A stretch of DNA of 64,000 nucleotides. Origin: Ciona savignyi. Its lineage: Eukaryota > Chordata > Ascidiacea > Phlebobranchia > Cionidae. The stretch lies in NCBI GenBank assembly GCA_000149265.1, contig CH003337.1:133779-197778 (forward strand), read 5' to 3'. Shown here piece after piece: positions 50,601 through 62,600 of the stretch (the stretch's first letter is position 1; each line of letters opens with the position of its first letter). The position numbers were made by a program, and so were the translations under genes. The notes under the pieces were generated by a model. The model was not told the DNA's origin. It saw only the letters and a program-made list of their open reading frames with translations, and ran no database searches.

Positions 50601-53600
50601 ACACTGATTCTGATTCTGTAAAAACTTACCCGAAGTCGACTAAACTTACTAGATTAATGAGTCAAGCTAAACCTGTAACCTGTATAAACGTCTCAATTAT
50701 ACACAATACACTTTAATAGCTCAGGTAACTAATGTGTAATTACCCCTTGTGTTAACGCCCCTTGTGTTTTATAAATCACTGGAATAAACATGAATATGTT
50801 ATCTCGCGAACCGTGGTGTCAATGCGTTTTTACACTTGCCCGAAATAAAGACTGATGAATTAATATCAGATATGACAGCTACGACAGCTTCGGACGGTAC
50901 AACGGGTGATTTGCCCGGTTCCTAACTTGTGTTAATAGTTATAAGAAACAAGAGATCGGACCAAATCATCCATAAATGAGTCGTGTTGATGTGTTATTTC
51001 TATCGGCGCTTCTTATTTTTACCGCGATTTAAACGTCAAAACAATGACTCATTATTACGCACCTGTTCAACGGCTTTTTACGTTTTTACTTTTACTTCGA
51101 AAAAATGTATTTTTAGAAATAACCACAGAAATTCCGTGACGTCAGCAAATGAGCAAACGTCTTTTCAGTAGGTTTTCATCGTCGTCATGATGGCATTTCT
51201 ATGTTGTGCATATTTCATAACCGTGAAACCAAACCGGAAATGCGTTTTCATCATTTCAACACAAAACAACCTCGATAAAAGCTCTATCTTTTGAAAATAA
51301 TTTTTTTAACCGGGCAAAATTTGTAAACCCATAATGCGCTCGTCCATATAATAATAATAAAGTGCGTCTAGCATAACAGGAACGGTTGTGTTGACCTATG
51401 GTTAGCGCGACTGGTTCACATGTGGATATGTATATAAAACAATGTTTTTATCGCTGGATTGGGAATAAGTCTGTTAAAAATGCCCCATGCCAGTTAAACG
51501 TACACTTTCAACAGTCTTGTAGCTGAATGGTTAACGTAACCACTTTAGGTAAAAATGCCATTTATAATCAAACCTGATGGCCATTAAGGGTCCGTAGCAT
51601 GGCCATGTAAAAAGTAAACTTTGATGGCTATACGTCACATCTAAACCCTACGTCACAACTCAAGCCCTACGTCACAATTTAACCCCTACGTCACAACTAA
51701 ACCCTACGTCACATCTAAACCCTACGTCACAACTCAAGCTCTACGTCACAATTTAACCCCTACGTCACAACTCAAGCCCTACGTAACAACTAAACCCTAC
51801 GTCACAACTAAACCCCACGTCACAATTTAACCGCTACGTCACAACTTAACCCCTACGTCACCACCCAGATGGAGCGCGATTGGTTGGCCGAAGAAGTTGG
51901 AAGACCAGATGGAAGCGACGTACACAGCACTGGGAGAGCAAGAGGAACATTTCCACAAACTACAACTCGCAGATCAGAACAACTTCCAGGACAAACTCGA
52001 TACTTTGCAGGTCAGATTGTTGTTCAGTTTGCGCTTGGTGGTGCCATGTATTCGTTATGTTATTTGCGTAATTTCATTCTATTATTTGCATAATGTTACT
52101 CTTTTATTTGTATAACTTTATTTTTTTATATATATTTTATGCAAATGGTTATTTGCATAACGTTTTTGTTTAGTCATATATGGATTTTTAACCGAAGTTA
52201 TACATTGAAAAACAGACAGGTTGTTTAGCTAAGGATAGATTCACACCAGAAAGACTTTTTGTCTTGCGTCCGCGTGTTATCGTTTTTGTCGATTCAAACT
52301 AAAGAACCGATTTTCGATGTTATGTTTTGCTTTCGGATATACTACGAATGTCAAAATAATAGATGGAACTAAAGATAAAATATAGCCGTTTTATTTTGAT
52401 ATGCAAAATTCATCGCCATAAAACACCAAGAAAGTTTTGTAGCGTCAGCCCCGTCTGCTGAAAAGTTATGGAATCGAAACCAGCCCCTAGCTAGTCAATG
52501 GTGTCTCCTACAAGACACATCGCGGACAACGCCTAATCCAGTGAATTAATTGGTTGAATAAACTTAAGAAACGTATAAGCATATACAACACACTGTAATA
52601 GCTGTATAACTTTAAGTGCGTTGTTCTTAAACTGAAGATTGGCCGTTTGGTAACTGCGTTTTCCCACCCACTGAGATAAATAACAATCTCCCATTTGTTG
52701 TTGAAAAGCTGCTTTACGCCTTTGGTATTCGCGTATGAAAGCAACCAACCGTTACAACCTCCACCCAGATGGTTGTGGCCGGGTTCGCTGCGCACAACGA
52801 GATACAGAAGGCGCACGAGGTCGCTAACGAGGTGCGGAGGATCAACAAGCAATTGAAGGAGTGCCAGGGACTTTCCCAGCTTTACAACCAACGCGAACGC
52901 CTCTTCGGGATGCCCGTCACCAACGTGAGATTTAGGGCGACTTGGTCATTTATATTCCGCGTATAAACAACCGTCTATCTAACTGCATTCAGATTTACAG
53001 GTTTAATTAACGTATCCCCATCCATGACTTGTGCCACGTGATTCGGGTTACGACACAAATCAGTATCATGACGTCACTAATGACGTCACTAACCGATTTC
53101 GTCGTTTTCCCGGTTCCTTCCGAGCCAGTCTGAAGGCGATCGTTCGTCTTTGATACGCGATGCCCATTTTACTCGTGCGTCTGCGATATCGGCGACTACG
53201 TCATCGGTGACATCAGTGTATACGTCATCGATGACGTTAGTGGATACGTCATTGATGACGTCACTGTTTTCGCCACCGAAAATCGCCGGTATGGCAAACG
53301 TAATCTGTCGGTCATCTTTCATTATAATGGCGTCGTATAGGACGGTCAATAGCGTAGAAGTCATGCCAACCCATATAGATTCATTAAGGAATATTTAATT
53401 ATAAGTCAACAAATAACTGTAATTTTAAGTAAAACTAATTTTTATAATAAGAAAAAAATTATTAATTTAAACCAAAAATAACCTAAAATTTGACGAAAAA
53501 TAACTGTAATTTTAGTAAAAATAACTTTAATTAGTATTTTTGTAGTTAATTAGTTTAACACGTAGATTAAACAATTCTTATTTTTTAACTCTGTTTTATT

Positions 53601-56600
53601 AATTTCATGCTCATTTCATTGCTTGTGATGTCATCAATTCATTATTGCATCATCACTGACATCATCATCCTATAAATGACGTCATCAACCCATCTATGAC
53701 ATCATCATGACGACAGTACGATAAACTGGGCAAGCTGATGAAAGATTTTCAACCGTACCGCGATTTATGGACGACCACTTCTGATTGGTTGAGATGGCAT
53801 GAGTCATGGATGAACGATCCCCTCACATCCATTGATGCGGAACAATTGGAGAGAAACGTCAACGACAGTTTCAGAAACCTTCATAAATGCGCCAAGCAGT
53901 TCAAGGAGATACCAGGTAACTGTGTGATCGGTGATTTGGTATCTTTGTTATCGTTGATGTACGGGCTTGGACATTTGTGCTGAGAATGCCCTTTGTGCTT
54001 CGAACAACCTGTGCGCTTTGACCTATCCGTTCACTCCGAACCTATTTTTGCACTTTGAACCACCCGTGCACTTCGAACCTATTTGTGCGCTTTGAACCAC
54101 TTGTGCACTTCGAACCTATTTGTGCGCTTTGAACCACTCGTGCACTTCGAACCTATTTGTGCGCTTTGAACCACTCGTGCACTTCGAACCTATTTGTGCG
54201 CTTTGAACCACCCGTGCACTTCGAACCTATTTGTGCACTTTGAACTGCCCGTGCACACCAAACTTTCTGTGCATTTCCAAACTACTACTATTCCTGGCCA
54301 CACAAGCAGCTGTATCATACCCCAACAAAAGAACCCAAAAATCCATTACAGATTATTTTCAAATAATCAACATCAATACTTTAAATCGACATGCAAGTCA
54401 CAAACCCATCTAATCCTCCATCACAGGTGTGCAGCAGGTATGCTTGCAGATGAAGAACAGTGTTGAAGAGTTCAAGCCCTTCATCCCTCTCATCCAAGGC
54501 CTGCGGAACCCAGGGATGCGCATCCGGCATTGGGACGCGTTGTCAAAGGAACTCGGCTTCTCTGTGCAACCTAAGGTTACAAATGGGGTCTAAACGGGGT
54601 AGAATCGCGTTCAAATAGAGTTTAATGGCGTTCAAATGGGGTCGGGCTTAGAAAGGTTCCATTTTTTTATTTTTGGGTTAAGTTTTGAACCCATGATGGG
54701 TTTATTACTAAAACCATTTTATATAGAAACAGGTATAAGTGTTGGTCATGTTAATTAGTATATGTATTGGTTGTACCGGTCATGGTATATGTATCGGTCA
54801 GAACAGGCCTGGGTAATATAGGGCCTGCGGGCCGGATCTGGTCCGTGAAGGGATTTTAACCGGCTCGCAGACTATATCTAACCTTACCCTGTAATTAAGA
54901 TATTGAATACTATTCATGTATTAATCCGGCCCATCAAGAACTTTATTTCCCACATCTGGCCCGGCGACTAGAGAAGTTGCCCACCCCTGGGTCAGAAGGT
55001 CCCACTGGGTGTTTGTTGGCATTACTTAACTTAATGTATTAAAGGTTCAAACTTAAACTGTAGGAATTTCTAAATTATATGTAATAGCTCCAGTAACCCA
55101 CCAGTTAGCGCAAAGTGACCTGACAATTGCCTGTGTGTAAATGCTTTTTGTAATTTTCCATTTATGGGTACAAATATATAGGGTGCGAGGTAATCACACG
55201 ATTGGCTATTTGGTAATGTCCGTTGCGTTTAACCATTTTTATCCTAATTTATTAATCAATTCGGCAACTCCACCTTGGGCAAAAATTATCAGACGAAAAC
55301 CCCTGAAAAATACTTTAATTTAAATATGGATTTCCATACATACTAGAAAGAATACAACCAACCTATTCCTAATCGAAATATTAACCTCCACCTTCTTCCA
55401 TAGGCTGCACTGACATTCAGCAAATGTCTTGAGATGAATCTCGCCGATCACATTGATAAGATCGCCAAAGTAGCGGAAGTGGCTGGCAAGGAATATTCCA
55501 TCGAACAAGCGTTGGATAAGATGCAGAAAGAATGGGACCCAATACAATTTGAGGTGGGGTTGTTGATATCTTGGTTATTGATACCCAATACAATTTGAGG
55601 TGAGGTTGTTGATATCTTGGGGATTTACCACATTATTTTAAGTGCCCCCATAACTGCTAATATATCTGTCCGGCCGAACAGCTTGCTGGATTAGTACGAT
55701 ACCTTTCACTTAAAGGTTGTAAGAGTAAAAGTGGTCGCTAGCTGGTTGAATATGTCCTTGGTAAGGCACTTAGAAGAAATTTCCTGGACTCAGTGAGTAA
55801 TGGGTTAAACAAAATAAAGGAAGTGTCTCCTTTTTATACAGAAACATTGAAATAGCTCTGGTAACGCAACCTTGATGTAATTGGGCAATGTCTGTGTGAT
55901 GCTGCTTGTGGCGTGTTCCTATTGATGGGGATAAAACAAGAATATCTTATCCTATATCATATAGTGGCTTGAAGCCACCTTTCTGATTACTAAACTGTAA
56001 GAATAGCTTTGGTAAAGATATGCAATGATTCATTAACATTAAAGGGCTTGTCGTAAAGTTAATTTCAAATCACTATACCTACAATCTGACTTTTAGCATG
56101 TGTATGCGTTTCCTACCCCTAGGGTTAAGATATCAAATTCCACCCAAAACCCGTTCCAACGCAGGCGAAACCGTACAAAGAAACGGGGACGTTCATCATA
56201 CGGTCCCCCGAGGAAGCTTCCCAACTACTCGACGATCACATTGTGATGACACAAACCATGTCGTTCTCCCCATACAAGAAGCCGTTTGAGGAAAGGATCA
56301 CGTCGTGGGAAGGGAAACTCAACATGACTCAGGTATTTCTTGCTGTTAGCTGCAATATGCTGTGTCGCCTTGGTAACGATTTGTGAGCATGGAATGTTTT
56401 ATTTTGCTTGACTTTGGGCATAAGGTGTATTACTGTGCTCGACTGTGGGCATAAGGTGTATTACTGTGCTCGACTGTGTGCATGAGGTGTATTATTGTGC
56501 TCGACTGTGTGCATTAGGTGTATTACTGTGCTCGACTGTAAACATGAGGTGTATTACTGTGCTCGACTGTGTGTATAAGGGGTATTACTGTGCTCAACTA

Positions 56601-59600
56601 CAAGCACGAGGTGTCACAATTAACCACTCCCTCCAGGAGTTCTGGATGAATGGTTAGCATGCCAGCGATCATGGTTGTACCTGGAGCCGATATTCAGCTC
56701 GGAGGACATCAATCGTCAGCTCCCAGTGGAGGGGAAGAGATACCAGACCATGGAACGGATGTGGAGGAAGATTATGAAGAACGCAAACGAAAACACTCAG
56801 GTATCGACTGCTTCTATTACAGCAAATGTGGTGGTGAAATTATATGGAATGGTGGAATTTCGAATGTTTGACTTGTTAGTTCATCGTAATATAGCGTTAA
56901 TGGTGCATTTTCTGAACCCGATGAATTTGGTGGATATTGAGCTCTTTCACTTCCATTTCATTGAATAGAGCATTTATGGTCGTTTAGTGAAAGGTTGTGG
57001 GATTGAAATCAGTCACTATTTATTGGGCATCAATGCTTATCCTGTCGTTTTTATCTTAAATCATAAATTGGGTCTAAAATTGTGGGTACCCTTCAACAAG
57101 TGACTTAGCAGACCTTGGTTAAACCCTGAAACAAATCCTTCCATTATTTACAACATCGGCTGTTAACATCTCCTTGCATTTTTCCATTTATGGAGATAAA
57201 CATGAATATGCTATCCCTACAACCCCCATAAGTAACCCATCCACCCCAGGTGATATCCCTCTGTTCGGACGCCCGCTTGCTCGAGAGTTTGAAGGAATGC
57301 AACAAACTGCTGGAACAGGTGCAGAAGGGACTTAGTGAGTACCTGGAGACCAAGAGAGCAGCCTTCCCCAGGTAAACTTTCAATTGATGGGAACTAATAC
57401 TGTAAGACTGGTAAGGCCGGAAAATCACCATTTTTAATAAGAAAAAGTCCAAAATAAACTATTAAACTTAGCTCAAAATTCACAAAATTAACTTAGCTCC
57501 AAATGATGACATATGGAAACTTATACTGTAAGACTGGTGGGAACCAAAAGTCACCATTTTTTAAACAAAAAAAACAAAGTTCACTATTTTTTACTAAGAA
57601 AAAATGTTGGTGATACCTATTTGGTATTTCTTTAGTTTAGTTTTAATTTCCTTCTTGGTTACAGTTAAGAAAATTAGCACGGATATATAGTTAAAAAAAG
57701 AAGCAGAAAAAAGGGCAAAGCTAATGTCTTTAAACACAACTGTAAATATACACGGTAAAACAGTATACAAAAACAGAAGTTGCCATTAAAGCTTATTTTA
57801 AATAAAATACACTGATTTAATTTGCTTAAGAATCAAGAATCGGTAAATTGCATTGGACCCAGAGTGCATGGAACACTTTGCTGTTAAAATAATAACTTTC
57901 TTTTATTCCATTTGGTGTGGTGAATAGAGCTTGTACACACTGATTTACAATAGAGCTATTGAAAACCGCCTAAAATAAAGTCTATAGGGGATATAATGGG
58001 ATGAGTGTGCTCACTTTTACCTTAGTTTGGAGCAAATCGAATGTATTACCCTGATCTTCTCCGATTGTCCATATGTCCGGCCCGATGGTCTAGCGGTTAA
58101 GTGCGTCGCCTTTCAATCGAAAGGTTGCAGGTGCGAAACTGGTCGCTAGCTAGACGGTTGTGTCCTTGGGCAAGGCACTTTACGGACATTGCCTGAACCC
58201 AGCGGATTAATGGGTTCTACCAAATTGAAGGAACATGTCTATCATATACAACACACTGCAATAGCTCCGGTAACCCGACGATGGGCGCGAGGTGATCTGA
58301 CGATTGCCCGTGTGATAACCCCCTAGGTTTTCCCATTCACGGGGATAAACATGAATATCCTATCCTATCCTATGATAAAACTTTTTGTTTCCAAACCACT
58401 GGATAAAACTTGAAATTCTTATCTGACATAGCCATAGTTTTTAATCTACTTTTTAAAATTCCTATCTTACCCAGCCATCTATTGCTCATCACACTGTATA
58501 TAGCCAGAAGTGTTATAGTTCAATACTCAGACCAATCGTTATACACATCAATTCCAAAACCAACCAACTTTCAGATTTTACTTCCTTTCCGATGATGAAT
58601 TGTTGGAGATTTTGTCGCAAACGAAAGATCCAACTGCAGTTCAACCTCATCTGAGGAAATGCTTTGAGAACATTTTCAAGGTTTGTTTATAGCTATTTCG
58701 TCGTGTACATAGGCTGTTGCTGCTGTTTTTTTTGTTTTTATGATAAAAACACGAAAAATGACTGTGTATAAAATAGTTAAAATGGATTCTGTGTATTGAA
58801 ATATTTAAAGTGTTCAAAACATAGTGTGTTATTGGTGTTCAAAATTGGGTGTCACTTACTAAAATTTTAAAGTAAGGGTTATAACTACTTTTCTAAAGCA
58901 ATTGTTAAAAAAATGTTCCTTTTTGGCTGAAATCTGTCTGTAATTTATAATATTGTTAGTGACAGGGCTATAATATGGCTATTTGATATTTTTTAAACTA
59001 GTAGTGTATTTTTACAATTTTTTTTGTTAGGCTTCTGTATTAAATAACTGCTTAGTACATTACAAATCCTGATAAGTCCCGCCCTTTGGTCTAGCAGTTA
59101 AGTGCGTCGCCTTTCAATCGAAAGGTTGCAGGTGCGAAACTGGTCGCTAGCTAGTCGGTTGTGTCCTTGGGCAAGGCACTTTACGGACATTGCCTGAACC
59201 CAGCGGATTAATGGGTTCTACTAAATTGAAGGAACGTGTAAATCATACACAACACACTGCAATATCTCCGGTAACCCGACGATGGGCGCGAGGTGAACTG
59301 ACGATTGCCCGTGTGTTAACCCCCTTGGTTTTCCCATTCACGGGAATAAACATGAATATCCTATCCTATAATAAAGATGTGACAGTGCTGTAATATGGAA
59401 AATAGATTTTTTTAAAGCGAGTAGTGTATTTTTTTTAGAATTTTTAATAGGCTTCCGTATTAACTTTGTGCTTCACAAAAATCCTAATAATAAAGATGAC
59501 CCGCAGATCACATTTGAGAAAGACATGCGGATGACGGAGATGGTATCAGGGGAGGGGGAGTCGGTGGAGTTCTCCGAGGAATTGTATCCGACGGGGAACG

Positions 59601-62600
59601 TGGAGGATTGGTTGGGTGAAGTGGAGAGGGTGATGTTGGAATCGGTTCGTGCGCAGTGTGCCAAAGCTGTGGCCGCGTACCCGGATAATAAGCGCACAGA
59701 GTGGGTGCTACAGTGGCCAGGTGGGGAACTGTTGTATGTGTAGTCTGCGGATTTTCCATTTGCAGTTAAGCGCACTTCTCCTATGAAGTATATTACAATG
59801 CGGTAACTGAACCGAATAAACACAGTGCTACAGTGGTCAGATGGGTAACTTTGATCCCAGAATGGAAAACTGTTCTCTTTGTTTTTTGTTTTATGATTAT
59901 ACAAATAAATCATGATAACTCGACTCTGGGTATAAGCTGTCTTGTGCATCAAATCTTGACTTCCTGTGATTATTAGAAATTCAACTTTGGGCATCAGGGG
60001 CCTATGATACCTGTCAATAAATTTTTGTAACTAAAAGAATATAAGTGAGCAAACTTTCTACACACTGTAATATTTCCAGCAAGTTGACTGTCGGCAGCAG
60101 ATATATTACAACACCCATGGATAAATTGTAACTTTCTACCCACATGGAAGTCTAGTTTTCCACCACAAGGATATGAAAGAACCAAGCCTATGTTCACTGT
60201 ATTAGCTCTAGCCTTTAAACTAGGGGCACAAGGTGTATTTTAGTACCAATGAATAAAGCCTGGTTTTCCCACAACAAAAACGAAATCTCTATTGACTTTA
60301 ATGGCTCCAGCAACCGGGCTATGGGCATGAGGTGGATTTCAATACTCATTATTAAAGCCTGGGTACCCACCACTACATATATATAAAATGATTTCCCACA
60401 GGGCAAGTGGTGATAGCTGGTGCCCAGGTATATTGGTCGCAGTACGTGGAGGAGGCGATAACGAATGGAGAGTTGGATGAATTGTACGAACGACTGGTTG
60501 GTATGTTGTCCGATCTGGTGGGACTCGTACGTGGGAAGCTCACTGGGTTGCAACGGATGATGATGTCAGCGCTTATTGTCATAGAGGTGATTGTTGCTCA
60601 TATATAGGCATAATACCACTCAGAAATAGTTTAAAGACAGTAGACCTATGGTTGGGGTTGTATTACTGCTTTTGCTTTGGGGTATTTTTGTCTGGTTGAT
60701 AAGCCGGCCAGTTAGTTTGGCGGTTAAGTGCATTGTCTTTCAATCGAAAGGTTGCAGGTGCAAAACTGGTCACTAGCTAGTCGGTTGAGTCCTTGGTCAA
60801 GGCACTTTACGGACATTGCCTGAACCCAGCGGATTAATAGGTTCTACCAAATTAAAGAAACATGTCTATCATTCTATTATATACAACACACTGCAATAGC
60901 TTTGGTAACCCGACGATGGGCGCGATGTGATCTGACAATTTTCCGTGTGTTAACCCCCTTGGTTTTCCCATTCACAGGGATAAACATGAATATCTTATCT
61001 TAAGTACATGCGTACTGGATGCTTAGCCGAAAGGTCGGTTGTATAGAAACAATGGGTTAATATGTTGTGTCCTTCCCCAAGGCACTTCATGGAAATGACG
61101 TGAACCTAGTAGAGCTTATTGAAACCATTGCAGTATGTTGAATGATTAAATGACACTCTATCAGATAAGATAATATGATACCGTATTGCACGAAATTCAA
61201 TTTGGTTTAAAGATAAAATAACAAAGTTTAACCGAATCGTAGGTGCACGCCAGAGATGTGGTCGGTAACCTGTGTATCGAGAAAGTGAAAACAATCAACG
61301 ACTTTGAGTGGGTCAGCCAACTTCGGTGGGTACTTTCCTTTGTACCTGGTCTGTTCATAGTGTGTATTTTAGTCCAGCTAACTTAAATATTTGTAATGGT
61401 GGTGTTTTAGGCAGATGTATTCCTTATTTACATAGTGCACTGGCCACTTAGCTACATGGTTATTAATAGCTTACAAATTAAGGTTTAACCAATTGAATGA
61501 TTTTCAACAACCGGGCTCAGGGGATGCCATATTGTGTTGATGCACTTACTGCATATATGTCTTCCCGTAATTTGACCTTAAGATATTTCTATTTATCCCA
61601 TAAGTGGGAGCATGCACGGAGGCATATACCACGACTAATTGGCCCAAGGACACAACCGACTAGCTTTCAACTGGTTTCAATCCAACAACCTCCCATTTTA
61701 TGATTTAAAATAAAACTACAAGACATACTTCTACATATCGTGAGCATGACTTATACATATTAATTACTCAGGTACTACTGGACTAAGGAAAATATGTACG
61801 TACGAGCCGTGAATGCTGAATTCCCGTACGGTTATGAATATCTGGGAAACACTGGAAGATTGGTCATCACTCCTTTGACTGACAGGTGTCGTATATAAAT
61901 GCATGATACTCACCAAAATTACATTGGTCCAATCCAGTTTAATACATTAAATCTGCACTAACCTGACTGCTGCCATAAGGTGTATTATTAAGACCGTATA
62001 TAGTATGATACCCCAGTTAATCCAGTATAGTCCATTAAATCTGCAATATCTTAACTGCTGCCCTAAGGTGTATTATTAAGACATCTCATCTGAGCTGTTT
62101 TAACAAATAAGACGTGAATATCAGTTACTTCCCATGTCCATATATGGCAACTGCTAACCCCCAATCACCCCTCCCAACAGATGTTACCTCACGCTGACCG
62201 GGGCTTTGCACCTGAAGTTCGGAGGGGCCCCAGCTGGGCCCGCTGGGACCGGGAAGACCGAAACCACCAAGGATCTCGGCAAAGCGCTTGCCATCCAGAC
62301 AGTGGTGTTCAACTGCAGTGACCAGCTGGATTTCATGGCCATGGGAAAGTTCTTCAAAGGATTGGCAAGCTCTGGTGCTTGGGCTTGCTTCGATGAGTTC
62401 AATAGAATTGATATTGAGGTTTGGTTGATAAGTTGCTGAATTAGCTTTTTGGTTTGAATTATAGCATGATGTATCGGAATATATAGGAAAAAACAGTTTT
62501 AGTTTGAACTTTTAGCATGATGTGTAGAAATAAATAGGAGTATAGATGTATAGGAATATATTTTATGATTTATAGGAATATATAGGAATAAAACATTTAG

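Noticed and set aside
59473..59994. 173-codon minus-strand frame
   Set aside because: It is the antisense shadow of DNAH1 exon 27, whose plus-strand peptide is conserved.
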